Of a DNA stretch of 64,000 bases, positions 1-8,225 are shown one piece after another. The notes under the pieces are model-generated. The model was not told the origin of the DNA. It made no database searches and was given only the letters and a program-made list of their open reading frames with translations. The stretch comes from Streptomyces sp. WMMB 322 (lineage in GTDB: Bacteria; Actinomycetota; Actinomycetes; Streptomycetales; Streptomycetaceae): the NCBI RefSeq assembly GCF_900090145.1, contig NZ_FMHI01000008.1:186001-250000 (forward strand), written 5' to 3'. The translations under genes were made by a program, and so were the position numbers. Within the stretch, counting starts at the first letter, position 1. Every line of letters starts with the position of its first letter.

Positions 1-650
1 TCGTCCAGGCTCTCCTCGGGATGCACCTCGTCCACGAACCCGGTGCGAAGCGCGCGGTCCGCGTCGATCAACTCACCGGAGAAGAGAAGGTACTTGGCGG
101 TCGCGGGCCCCACGAGCCGGACGAGGCGCTGCGTGGACGAGGCGGGGTAGACGATGCCGAGCTTCGCCGGTGTGACGCCGAACAGCGAGCCCTGCGCGGC
201 GAACCGCAGGTCGCACGCCGCCGCGAGTTGCGCCCCGCCTCCCACGCAGTGGCCGCGCACGGCGGCCAGCGTCGGTTTGGGGAACGCGCTCAGTGCCTCC
301 TCGGCCGCGACCGCGAGTTCCTGTGAGGACTCCACGGAGTCACGCAGAGTGGAGATGTCGGCTCCCGCGCAGAAGGTGTTCTGCGCGCCCGTGACGACGA
401 GGACCCGCACGGATGCGTCGTCGGCGAGGGCCGAGAGCACCCCGGGCACCTCCCGCCACATGGCCTCGGTCATCGCGTTGCGCTTGGCCGGATTGTGCAG
501 GACGAGGGTCGCCACGCCGTCCGCGTGCTCCGTGAGCAGCGTGGGCTGTGCCTGCCGCGTCTGCTCCGCCCACTGCGACTGCTGTGCCTCGGATGCCGGA
601 TGTCCTTGCGGCTCCGCCGGTCCTTGCTGCGCGGGTCGTGCTCGCTCCAT
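1..650 (-). CDS. Enoyl-CoA hydratase/isomerase family protein, 3' end cut by window edge
   Basis: The crotonase fold is recognised from the first oxyanion-hole segment FCAGADI and the second, GHCVGGGAQLA, with the family phrase LHNPAKRNAMT near the front. Such enzymes hydrate or isomerise 2-enoyl-CoA thioesters in acid or aromatic catabolism; the exact substrate cannot be told. The ATG at 648-650 gives a Gln/Pro-rich N-terminal stretch of about 36 residues before the fold, so a later start is possible; no clear ribosome binding site precedes this ATG. The C-terminal helices lie outside the window. It stands alone, divergent from the RsbW-like gene at 887. Confidence 0.85.
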   Translation of the reverse strand, partial: MERARPAQQGPAEPQGHPASEAQQSQWAEQTRQAQPTLLTEHADGVATLVLHNPAKRNAMTEAMWREVPGVLSALADDASVRVLVVTGAQNTFCAGADISTLRDSVESSQELAVAAEEALSAFPKPTLAAVRGHCVGGGAQLAAACDLRFAAQGSLFGVTPAKLGIVYPASSTQRLVRLVGPATAKYLLFSGELIDADRALRTGFVDEVHPEESLD

Positions 651-841
651 GTACGGATCGTAGCCGGGCGAGTGACCGGGCAGGCGTCAGGCAGTGGCCG
701 GCGAGCACCGGAGCACGGGCGCAAGGTCTGTCACAGACCCGTCCTGGGCGGAAGTCTTCTGTCAATTGCCATCGATAAGTGCCGACTTGCGGTCAGTGGG
801 CCGGAGCCGGCCCCCGGCGTACCAACACTCAATGCACGCAC

Positions 842-873
842 ATCTGCAAGAACGCTCGCGTGCAAGTACATCC
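842..873 (+). promoter_or_regulatory. Paired TGCAAG motifs upstream of RsbW-like gene (candidate operator)
   Basis: Two copies of TGCAAG (845-850 and 861-866) sit 16 bp apart, in the contexts ATCTGCAAGAACG and TGCAAGTACATCC, just ahead of the start at 887. The same two extended motifs occur in the divergent DUF397 promoter at 51762-51797. I infer a binding site for an HTH regulator of the XRE-DUF5753 type. Confidence 0.4.
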
Positions 874-886
874 GGAGAGAATCGGG

Positions 887-1444
887 GTGCGGGAAATGGA
901 GAACCGCCGGGGCAGGGCGCCCGGAGCGGGCGGGGTGTCCCCGGTGGCCCTGCCGGTGCAGGAACGGACCGCATCACCGGTCCGCGAGGGAAGCTGGCGG
1001 TTCACCGCCCCCGCCCTGGACTCCTCCGTGCCGCAACTGCGGTACGCCGTACGCGATCTCGTCCGGCGCCAGGGCGCCGTACCGGAGGACGTCCTGCAGA
1101 ACCTGCTGCTGATCCTCTCCGAACTGGCCACCAACGCCGTACGGCACGCGGCGCTGCTCTCACCCGAGATCGGAGTGGAGGTGGCCCTGCAGAACGGGTG
1201 GCTGCGCATCGCCGTGGAGGACAGCCACCCCTACAGGCCCAAGGCCCTGGATTTGGACCCCGATCAGGAGCACGTCGGCGGGAGGGGCCTGCTGCTCGTC
1301 AAGGTGATCACATCGGAGTCGGGCGGAGTGTGCGACGTCGAACAGACCGGCACGGGGGGCAAGGTGATCTGGGCGGCGCTGCCCGTCCCCGTCGTCCACG
1401 GCGGCCTGCCCCCGGCGGTCACCAGCCGGCCGCCGCTCCCGTGA
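887..1444 (+). CDS. RsbW-like ATP-binding protein (HATPase_c, anti-sigma-factor type)
   Basis: The protein has the GHKL ATPase signatures of the RsbW/SpoIIAB group: N-box LSELATNAVRHA, a degenerate G1 around VEDSHPYRP, and G2 GGRGLLLV. Streptomycetes carry many such stand-alone ATPases, most uncharacterised; some bind sigma factors or act beside HTH-DUF397 modules. GTG 887 is preceded by GGAGAG at 874-879 with 7 nt spacing; ATG 896 is the alternative. The N-terminal 40 residues are low complexity. The 3' end overlaps the convergent isomerase gene by 26 bp. Partner and target are unknown. Confidence 0.7.
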   Translation: MREMENRRGRAPGAGGVSPVALPVQERTASPVREGSWRFTAPALDSSVPQLRYAVRDLVRRQGAVPEDVLQNLLLILSELATNAVRHAALLSPEIGVEVALQNGWLRIAVEDSHPYRPKALDLDPDQEHVGGRGLLLVKVITSESGGVCDVEQTGTGGKVIWAALPVPVVHGGLPPAVTSRPPLP

Positions 1445-1979
1445 GCTCGCCGATCGCGGGACGCGCCGCGTCGAGCACCGTCATGAACCAGGTGGAGAAG
1501 GCCCCTTCGGCCTGACGGCGGGCCAGCTCGCCCGGGGTGACGAACGCCGTCTCGGCGATCTCCTCCGGGTCGGGGTGCAGTTCGCCGCGTACGAGCCCCG
1601 CGAAGAGGTGGTTGTACTCCTGCTCGACGAGGCCCGAGTCGGGGTCGGGGTGGTTGTAGCGGACGGTGCCCGCCTCACGCAGCAGGAAAGGTGCGGCCCC
1701 GAGTTCCTCGCTCACGCGCCGTGCCGCCGCGGCGAAGGGCGACTCGCCCGGATAGGGATGTCCGCAGCAGGTGTTGGACCACACACCGGGGGAGTGGTAC
1801 TTGCCGAGCGCGCGGCGCTGCAGCAGCAGCCGCCCCGAATCGTCGAAGAGGAATACGGAGAACGCGCGGTGCAGCCGGCCCGGTGCCACATGTGCGGAGA
1901 GCTTCTCCGCGGTACCGATCGTGGTCCCGTCCTCGTCGACCAGTTCGAGCATGATCGGTGCCGCTGCGCTGTTCGCCAT
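1419..1979 (-). CDS. idi: Isopentenyl-diphosphate delta-isomerase, type I (Nudix fold)
   Basis: The 186-residue protein interconverts isopentenyl and dimethylallyl diphosphate. It shows the type I active-site segment SNTCCGHPYPGE (Cys71/Cys72, His74) and the metal-binding acidic segment EQEYNHLF, in a Nudix-type fold of normal length. ATG 1979 is preceded by an AAGGA ribosome binding site. Lying about 10 kb from the hopanoid operon, it could feed squalene synthesis, though it is transcribed separately. This is a confident family call; the physiological link is inference. Confidence 0.92.
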   Translation of the reverse strand: MANSAAAPIMLELVDEDGTTIGTAEKLSAHVAPGRLHRAFSVFLFDDSGRLLLQRRALGKYHSPGVWSNTCCGHPYPGESPFAAAARRVSEELGAAPFLLREAGTVRYNHPDPDSGLVEQEYNHLFAGLVRGELHPDPEEIAETAFVTPGELARRQAEGAFSTWFMTVLDAARPAIGELTGAAAGW

Positions 1980-2043
1980 GTTGATCCTTCTGTCGGGGCC
2001 GTCGGTCGTCCGCCTGCCGGCAAGGGCCCCAGTCTGCCGCAGA

Positions 2044-2979
2044 TCAGTGGCACAACTTCGCTTCGTGGGCCGCATGTCCGCGCGGCTCCAGCTGGAACGT
2101 GCAGTGCTCGACGTCGAAGTGGTCACCGAGGCAGAGCTGCAGGTCGTGCAGCACCCGCTCGTGCCCCACGGTGCCCAGCGTCTCCGGTGTGACCACCACA
2201 TGCGCCGAGAGCACCGGCATGCCGGAAGTGATCGTCCACACATGCAGATCGTGCAGCCCGACCACGCCCTCCACGGAGAGGATGTGCTCACGCACCTCGG
2301 CCATGTCCACGTCCCGCGGAGCCGCCTCCAGCAGCACATCCAGGGCCTCCCGCGCCAGTTTGAGCGTGCGGGGGACGATCATCGCGCCGATGACGAGGGA
2401 GGCGGCGGGGTCGGCACCCTGCCATCCCGTCGTCGCGACGATCACGGCGGAGATCAGCACGGCCAGCGAACCCAGGGCGTCCGCCAGCACCTCCAGGAAG
2501 GCGCCGCGCACATTGAGGCTCTCCCGCTGCCCGCGCAGCAGCAGCGAGAGCGAAAAAACGTTCGCCACCAGGCCGATGCCGCCGAAGACCGCGGTGAGCA
2601 CCCCGTCGGTCTGCGCCGGTTCGATGAAGCGCTCCACCGACTCGAAGAGGATGTAGCCACCGACGCCCAGCAGCAGAAGGCAGTTGGCGAGCGCCGCGAG
2701 GATCTCGGCCCGGGCGAAGCCGAAGGTGCGCCGCTCACTCGAAGGCCTGTTGGCGAAGTGGATCGCGAGCAGGGCCATGCCGAGCCCGAGGGCGTCGGTC
2801 GCCACATGCCCGGCGTCGGCCAGCAGGGCCAGCGAGTCGGCGAGCAGCCCGCCGACGATCTGGGTGACCAGGACGGTCAGCGTGATGAACAGCGCGACAC
2901 GCAGCCGCTTCCGGTACGCCGCGGACGCGGTGCCGCCCGCCGCCGGAGCGGGTCCTCCGTGAGCGTGCCCAGCGCCCAT
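2044..2979 (-). CDS. Cation diffusion facilitator (CDF) metal efflux transporter
   Basis: A 311-residue, six-helix membrane protein with a His/Gly-rich N-terminus (MGAGHAHGG) and a cytoplasmic C-terminal domain, the CzcD/ZitB layout. Proton-driven efflux of zinc or a similar divalent metal is expected. The TM2 metal motif reads HVATD (H-x3-D), whereas the TM5 motif reads EVLAD (E-x3-D) where zinc transporters usually have H-x3-D, so metal selectivity is uncertain. ATG 2979 has GGAGG 9 nt upstream and is preferred over a start 18 codons earlier. It lies 64 bp upstream of idi on the same strand. Confidence 0.88.
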   Translation of the reverse strand: MGAGHAHGGPAPAAGGTASAAYRKRLRVALFITLTVLVTQIVGGLLADSLALLADAGHVATDALGLGMALLAIHFANRPSSERRTFGFARAEILAALANCLLLLGVGGYILFESVERFIEPAQTDGVLTAVFGGIGLVANVFSLSLLLRGQRESLNVRGAFLEVLADALGSLAVLISAVIVATTGWQGADPAASLVIGAMIVPRTLKLAREALDVLLEAAPRDVDMAEVREHILSVEGVVGLHDLHVWTITSGMPVLSAHVVVTPETLGTVGHERVLHDLQLCLGDHFDVEHCTFQLEPRGHAAHEAKLCH

Positions 2980-3151
2980 CGCTGTGAGCCTCCGCGTCCC
3001 TGGTCCTGTGCGCCACGCGCCTGTCGGACGCAAGTGAACTACGCCGGGAGGGCAGGTGCAACGCGACGCTGAACACCGTTGTCATGTGCCGTGACCTGCG
3101 GTTTCCGTCCGGGGGCGGACAGCGCGGAGGATCAGCGGACGCCGGGCGTGG

Positions 3152-4144
3152 TCAGCGTGCGCCGGGGTGCCGCAGGCACCAGCCCTCCCACGCTGAGGTG
3201 ATCATGCCGCGCACGCTGTGGCGGGCCGCCCAGCCCAGCTCCTTCTCCGCGAGCTGTGCCGAAGCGACCACGCGCGCCGGGTCGCCGGGCCGCCTGGGAG
3301 CGACTCTCGCGGCAGGCTCCCGCTTCCCCGTGACCTCGGCGACGAGATCCGCCATCTCCCGCACCGACAGCCCCCTGCCCGTGCCGATGTTCACGGTGAG
3401 ATCGCCGCCGCTCCCGGCCTCCGGCAGCCTGCGGGCCGCCGCGAGGTGCGCCTCGGCCAGATCCTGGACGTGGATGTAGTCGCGCACGCACGTGCCGTCC
3501 GGCGTGGGGTAGTCGTCACCGAAGATCAACGGGGCCTCGCCGCGGGTGAGGGCGTCGAAGAACATCGGCACGATGTTGAAGACCCCCGTGTCGGCCAGCC
3601 GCGGCTCGGCGGCGCCCGCGACGTTGAAGTAGCGCAGACAGGCGGTGGACAGGCCGGCGGCCCGGCCCGCGGCGCGCACGAGCCATTCGCCCGTGAGCTT
3701 CGTCTCACCGTAGGGATTCATCGGCACGCACGGCGTCTCCTCGGTGACCAGATCGACGTCCGGAGTGCCGTAGACGGCGGCCGAGGAGGAGAAGACGAAG
3801 CGGCGCACTCCCGCCGCGACGACCGCCTCCAGCAGCACCGTCAGCCCGTGCACGTTCTCCCGGTAGTAGCGCAGCGGCTGCTCGACGGACTCCCCGACCT
3901 GCTTGCGGGCCGCGAGATGCACCACGCCCGTGATGCCGTGCTCGGCGAACGTACGGTCCAGCAGCTCCCGGTCCAGCACCGAACCCCGCACCAGGACGGG
4001 CTGCGGCCCCGGCATCCCCTCCAGACGCTCCGGCACCGCCGCCGAGAGATCGTCCAGGACGACCGCCCGCTCCCCGGCCTCCGCCATCGTCCGCGCGACG
4101 TGCGCCCCGATATAACCGGCCCCGCCTGTGATCAACCACGTCAT
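3152..4144 (-). CDS. galE: UDP-glucose 4-epimerase (extended SDR)
   Basis: The 330-residue protein begins with the NAD-binding glycine motif TGGAGYIGAH and carries the catalytic SSAAVYG and NPYGETK (Tyr-x3-Lys) segments and the C-terminal family segment DYIHVQDLAEAHL. It interconverts UDP-glucose and UDP-galactose. No ribosome binding site precedes the ATG, but a TAGTCT hexamer ends 6 nt before it, suggesting a leaderless transcript. It is divergent from the phospho-alcohol operon at 4526 and could supply UDP-galactose to that pathway's glycosyltransferase; this is inference. Confidence 0.9.
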   Translation of the reverse strand: MTWLITGGAGYIGAHVARTMAEAGERAVVLDDLSAAVPERLEGMPGPQPVLVRGSVLDRELLDRTFAEHGITGVVHLAARKQVGESVEQPLRYYRENVHGLTVLLEAVVAAGVRRFVFSSSAAVYGTPDVDLVTEETPCVPMNPYGETKLTGEWLVRAAGRAAGLSTACLRYFNVAGAAEPRLADTGVFNIVPMFFDALTRGEAPLIFGDDYPTPDGTCVRDYIHVQDLAEAHLAAARRLPEAGSGGDLTVNIGTGRGLSVREMADLVAEVTGKREPAARVAPRRPGDPARVVASAQLAEKELGWAARHSVRGMITSAWEGWCLRHPGAR

Positions 4145-4525
4145 GACGGCAGACTATCCGCCGCCCGGGAGGCCGTTCCGCGCTCCGTGCACGCCGGTGC
4201 AGGCCGCGGCCCCGCTCGCGGCGGGCCCGCCCACGGGCGCCACCCGAACGAGTCCCCGCGGCGCCCGTGGCGTGCGCAGGGGACCGGAAGCCGGAAGCGG
4301 AGGCGGCAGGAACCGCATTTGGCGCTCCGACCAAGATCGACCATGCTGTGCTCCGGCAGGGCAACCCCCGCACGGTGAACGCGCGATGAAAGGGCGCCCG
4401 TGCGATCCGATAGCCTCTGCCGACGCGCCGCCCGCCACCGTGCGGGCCACGGCGCACCATGCCCGCTGCCCGGCCCTCCCCAGGCCGGAAGATGCGCTGT
4501 GCCAGCGTCCAAGGAGTGAGTTCGA
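4145..4525. promoter_or_regulatory. Divergent intergenic region galE / phospho-alcohol operon
   Basis: No gene is seen here. On the minus strand the hexamer TAGTCT (complement of 4151-4156) ends 6 nt before the galE ATG, the spacing of a leaderless actinomycete promoter, with no good -35 box. On the plus strand TAGCCT at 4411-4416 is a possible -10 for the operon, with a poor TGAAAG 17 bp upstream. AAGGAG at 4511-4516 is the ribosome binding site for the gene starting at 4526. Confidence 0.35.
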
Positions 4526-6427
4526 CTGTCGACCGCCATCCTCACCGGTCCGCCGGTCGCGGGGTCGCCGCTGGAGGGCGACCTGCGGTCGCTGGGGTTC
4601 GACGTCCAGGTCGCGGCGGAGACGGGCCAGGTGGCCGCGGCAGTGGCCGCCGCCCCCGCGGGAGCGAGGGTCGCGCTCGTCGACCCGCACTTCGTCGGCC
4701 ACCGCCACAGCCTCCGGCTGGCGCTGACCGACCCCCGCTTCGCGGCGGGTGCCGTCACCGGGGCCCTGTCCGTACAGGCGCAGGCCCGCGGCGCGCTGAC
4801 GCGCGCCCTGCACGAAGCGGACTCCGCGGGCTCCGGCGCCGCACCCGAGGCATCGGGCCCCGGACCCGACGACGAGGGCGCGGTCACCGCGCCGCCGCGC
4901 ACCCTGCCCGACGCCGTGGCCGACGCACTGGAAGCCGGCGACGTCGCCGTGCACCGCCCCGAACTGGGCCCCCTCTTCGCGGCCGCCCCGGTGGGAGAGG
5001 AGGCACGAACGGCCGCACGCACCGCCGTCGACGGCGTCGACGACGAGGCGGTGCGCCTTCGCAACGCGGTGAAGTCGCGGGACGGCTTCTTCACCACCTT
5101 CTGCGTCAGCCCCTACTCCCGCTACATCGCCCGCTGGTGCGCACGCCGCGGCCTCACCCCGAACCAGGTCACGACCGCATCCCTGGTGACCGCGCTGATC
5201 GCGGCCGGCTGCGCCGCGACCGGCACGCGCGGCGGTTTCGTCGCCGCCGGTGTGCTGCTGATCGCCTCCTTCGTGCTGGACGCGACCGACGGGCAGCTCG
5301 CACGCTACGACCTTCAGTACTCCACCCTCGGGGCCTGGCTCGACGCCACCTTCGACCGGGCCAAGGAGTACGCCTACTACGCGGGCCTCGCCCTCGGCGC
5401 GACCCGCGGCGGCGACGACGTATGGGCGCTGGCCCTCGGCGCGATGGTGCTGCAGACCGTCCGCCACGTCGTGGACTTCTCCTTCAACGAGGCCAACCAC
5501 GACGCCGTGGCCAACACCAGCCCCACCGCGGCCCTTTCCACCCGGCTCGACGACGTCGGGTGGACGGTGTGGCTGCGCCGCATGATCGTGCTCCCGATCG
5601 GCGAACGCTGGGCCCTGATCGCGGTGCTGACCGCCTGCACCACGCCCCGCATCACGCTCGTCGTGCTCCTCGTCGGCTGCGCCCTCGCAGCCTGCTACAC
5701 CACCGCGGGCCGCGTGCTGCGCTCGCTCACCCGGAAGGCGCACCGCACCGACCGCGCCGCCCGTGCCCTGGCCGACCTCGCCGACAGCGGCCCCCTCGCC
5801 GAGGGGTTCGCGGCCCTGGCCCGCCGAGCACATCTTCGGCTTCCCGGGTACGGCCCTCCGGCCGTCGCCTTCCTCGGCACCGCCGCGCTGCTGGCCACCG
5901 CGCTGTGGACGCCGCTGGGCAGCGTCTGGCCGTGCGTGGCCGCCCTCGCCTATGCCCTGACCTCCGGCTTCGCCGTCGCCGCCCCGCTGAGGGGCCCACT
6001 GGACTGGCTCGCCCCGCCCGTCTTCCGTACTGCGGAATACGTGCTTGTGCTTGTCCTTGCGGCGCGGGCGGAACAATCAGGGGTGAACGGCGCGCTGCCC
6101 GCCGCTTTCGGGCTGGTGGCGGCGGTCGCCTACCATCACTACGACACGGTGTACCGCATCCGCGGCGGCACCGGCGCGCCTCCGCACTGGCTTGTCCGTG
6201 CGACCGGGGGTCACGAAGGACGAGCCCTGGTCGTCGCCCTCGCCGCGGCCCTCTGGGCCTCCGGCGCAGGCCGCGGCCCGGAGCAGGGCCCAGGCCCGAC
6301 AGGTTTCACCATCGCGCTGACCACGCTCGCCGTGGTCGTCGCGGCAGTGGTGCTCATCGAGAGCATCCGTTTCTGGGTGTCCTCCAAAGCACCCGCCGTA
6401 CACGACGAAACAGGAGAACCCGCATGA
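4526..6427 (+). CDS. CDP-alcohol phosphotransferase with N-terminal extension (possibly DUF5941 type)
   Basis: A 633-residue membrane protein. The catalytic motif D-x2-DG-x2-AR-x8-G-x3-D-x3-D is complete, beginning with DATDGQLAR at residue 252 and ending in G-AWL-D-ATF-D. It should transfer a phospho-alcohol from a CDP-activated donor to an acceptor alcohol at the membrane. Residues 1 to about 190 form a soluble Ala-rich domain I do not recognise; the C-terminal half has many membrane helices. An in-frame TGA at 4517 and AAGGAG at 4511-4516 point to CTG 4526 as the start (9 nt spacing); the next candidate, GTG 4631, lacks a clear site. It overlaps the next gene by ATGA. Confidence 0.8.
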   Translation: MSTAILTGPPVAGSPLEGDLRSLGFDVQVAAETGQVAAAVAAAPAGARVALVDPHFVGHRHSLRLALTDPRFAAGAVTGALSVQAQARGALTRALHEADSAGSGAAPEASGPGPDDEGAVTAPPRTLPDAVADALEAGDVAVHRPELGPLFAAAPVGEEARTAARTAVDGVDDEAVRLRNAVKSRDGFFTTFCVSPYSRYIARWCARRGLTPNQVTTASLVTALIAAGCAATGTRGGFVAAGVLLIASFVLDATDGQLARYDLQYSTLGAWLDATFDRAKEYAYYAGLALGATRGGDDVWALALGAMVLQTVRHVVDFSFNEANHDAVANTSPTAALSTRLDDVGWTVWLRRMIVLPIGERWALIAVLTACTTPRITLVVLLVGCALAACYTTAGRVLRSLTRKAHRTDRAARALADLADSGPLAEGFAALARRAHLRLPGYGPPAVAFLGTAALLATALWTPLGSVWPCVAALAYALTSGFAVAAPLRGPLDWLAPPVFRTAEYVLVLVLAARAEQSGVNGALPAAFGLVAAVAYHHYDTVYRIRGGTGAPPHWLVRATGGHEGRALVVALAAALWASGAGRGPEQGPGPTGFTIALTTLAVVVAAVVLIESIRFWVSSKAPAVHDETGEPA

Positions 6428-7176
6428 TCGGCCTCGTGCTGGCCGCCGGCGCCGGACGGCGTCTGCGCCCCTACACCGACACCCTTCCCAAGGCACTCGT
6501 GCCGGTGGGCCCCGAGGGCGAGGAGGAGTCGCAGACCGTCCTCGACATCGCCCTGGCCAACTTCGCGGCCGTCGGCCTCACCGACGTCGCCGTCGTCGTC
6601 GGCTACCGCAAGGAAGCGGTGTACGAGCGCAAGGAAGCCCTGGAGAAGCGGCACGGCGTCAAGCTCACCCTCGTCGACAACGACAAGGCCGAGGAGTGGA
6701 ACAACGCCTACTCCCTGTGGTGCGCACGCGACGTGATCAAGCAGGGTGCGCTGCTCGCCAACGGCGACACCGTCCACCCCGTCTCCGTCGAGAAGACCCT
6801 CCTCGACGCCCGCGGCAACGGCCAGAAGATCATCCTCGCCCTCGACACGGTCAAGCACCTGGACGAGGAGGAGATGAAGGTCGTCACCGACCCGGAGAAG
6901 GGCGTCCAGCAGATCACCAAGCTGATGGACCCGGCCACGGCGAGCGGTGAGTACATCGGCCTCACCCTCATCGAGCCCGAGGCCGCCGAGGAGCTGGCCG
7001 ACGCGCTGAAGACCACCTTCGAGCGCGACCCGCAGCTCTACTACGAGGACGGCTACCAGGAGCTGGTCAATCGCGGCTTCAAGATCGACGTCGCGCCGAT
7101 CGGCGACGTGAAGTGGGTCGAGATCGACAACCACGACGACCTCGCCAAGGGCAGGGAGATCGCATGCCAGTACTGA
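6424..7176 (+). CDS. LicC/IPCT-like nucleotidyltransferase (phospho-alcohol cytidylyltransferase candidate)
   Basis: The 250-residue protein has the NTP-transferase start LVLAAGAGRRLRP and downstream PKALVPV, so it joins a nucleoside monophosphate to a phosphorylated substrate. The segment EEWNNAYSLWCARD resembles the N-N-x-Y-S-L region I recall from LicC phosphocholine and inositol-1-phosphate cytidylyltransferases rather than hexose-1-phosphate enzymes. ANGDTV holds the metal-binding aspartate. ATGA overlap with the phosphotransferase upstream and 13-bp overlap with the dehydrogenase downstream imply one pathway: making the CDP-alcohol used by its neighbours. Substrate assignment is inference. 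Confidence 0.75.
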   Translation: MIGLVLAAGAGRRLRPYTDTLPKALVPVGPEGEEESQTVLDIALANFAAVGLTDVAVVVGYRKEAVYERKEALEKRHGVKLTLVDNDKAEEWNNAYSLWCARDVIKQGALLANGDTVHPVSVEKTLLDARGNGQKIILALDTVKHLDEEEMKVVTDPEKGVQQITKLMDPATASGEYIGLTLIEPEAAEELADALKTTFERDPQLYYEDGYQELVNRGFKIDVAPIGDVKWVEIDNHDDLAKGREIACQY

Positions 7177-8225
7177 CCCGCCTCATTCCGTCGCCCGTCG
7201 TCGTCGACATCAGCCGCGGCGCCCTGGACGACCTGGCGGGCCTGCTGGCCGATCAGCGGATCTCCTCGAACGGCAAGCTCGCCTTCGCCATCAGCGGTGG
7301 CTCGGGCGCGGCTCTGCGTGAGCGCTTCGCCCCCGCCCTCCCCAGCGCCGACTGGTACGAGGTCGGCGGCGGCACCATCGACGACGCCATCCAGCTGGCC
7401 GACTCCATGAAGTCCGGGCGCTACGACGCCGTTGTCGGCCTGGGCGGCGGCAAGATCATCGACTGTGCCAAGTTCGCGGCGGCGCGCATCGGCCTGCCGC
7501 TGGTCGCCGTGGCCACCAACCTCAGCCACGACGGCCTGTGTTCGCCGGTCGCCACCCTCGACAACGACGCGGGACGCGGCTCCTACGGTGTGCCCAACCC
7601 GATCGCCGTCGTCATCGACCTCGACGTCATCAGGGAGGCACCGGCGCGGTTCGTACGCTCCGGCATCGGCGACGCGGTCTCGAACATCTCCGCCGTACGG
7701 GACTGGGAGCTTGCCCACACGGTGCGCGGCGAGGACATCGACGGCCTCGCCGCGGCCATGGCCCGCCAGGCGGGGGAGGCCGTGCTGCGTCACCCCGGCG
7801 GCGTCGGCGACGACGCGTTCCTCCAAGTCCTCGCCGAAGGGCTGGTGATGACCGGGATCTCGATGTCGGTCGCCGGTGACAGCCGGCCGGCCTCGGGTGC
7901 CTGCCACGAGATCAACCACGCCTTCGACCTGCTCTACCCCAAGCGCGCTGCCAGCCACGGCGAACAGTGCGGTCTCGGGGCGGCGTTCGCCACGTTCCTG
8001 CGGGGCGACCGGGAGATGTCGATGCTCATGGTCGAGGTGCTCCGGCGCCACGGCCTCCCCGTATTGCCTCACGAAATCGGCTTCGACGAGGACGAGTTCG
8101 TGAAAGTGACGGAGTACGCCCCGGAGACCAGGCCCGGGCGGTACACCATCCTCGAACACCTCGACCTGTCCGCCGACCAGATCAGGGACGCATACCTCGA
8201 CTATGCACAAGCCATCAGTAGCTGA
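7164..8225 (+). CDS. sn-Glycerol-1-phosphate dehydrogenase-like enzyme (EgsA/AraM-type, DHQS/Fe-ADH fold)
   Basis: The 353-residue protein has the NAD(P) motif GLGGGKIIDCAKF, the ATNLSHDG segment and three likely metal-binding segments, SGIGD, ACHEINHA and ASHGEQ, as in glycerol-1-phosphate dehydrogenases. These reduce dihydroxyacetone phosphate to sn-glycerol 1-phosphate; a related ketose phosphate is possible. ATG 7164 gives the family-length protein and overlaps the upstream gene by 13 bp; the 3' end overlaps the next gene by 23 bp. Its place directly after the nucleotidyltransferase suggests it supplies the phospho-alcohol that is then cytidylylated. AraM-type function is recalled; the pathway role is inferred. 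Confidence 0.78.
   Translation: MPVLTRLIPSPVVVDISRGALDDLAGLLADQRISSNGKLAFAISGGSGAALRERFAPALPSADWYEVGGGTIDDAIQLADSMKSGRYDAVVGLGGGKIIDCAKFAAARIGLPLVAVATNLSHDGLCSPVATLDNDAGRGSYGVPNPIAVVIDLDVIREAPARFVRSGIGDAVSNISAVRDWELAHTVRGEDIDGLAAAMARQAGEAVLRHPGGVGDDAFLQVLAEGLVMTGISMSVAGDSRPASGACHEINHAFDLLYPKRAASHGEQCGLGAAFATFLRGDREMSMLMVEVLRRHGLPVLPHEIGFDEDEFVKVTEYAPETRPGRYTILEHLDLSADQIRDAYLDYAQAISS

Noticed and set aside
4154..6076. Long open frame on the minus strand opposite the first CDP-alcohol phosphotransferase
   Set aside because: Low-complexity Gly/Arg/His-rich product with no motif, antisense to a gene with clear catalytic residues; a usual artefact of high GC.
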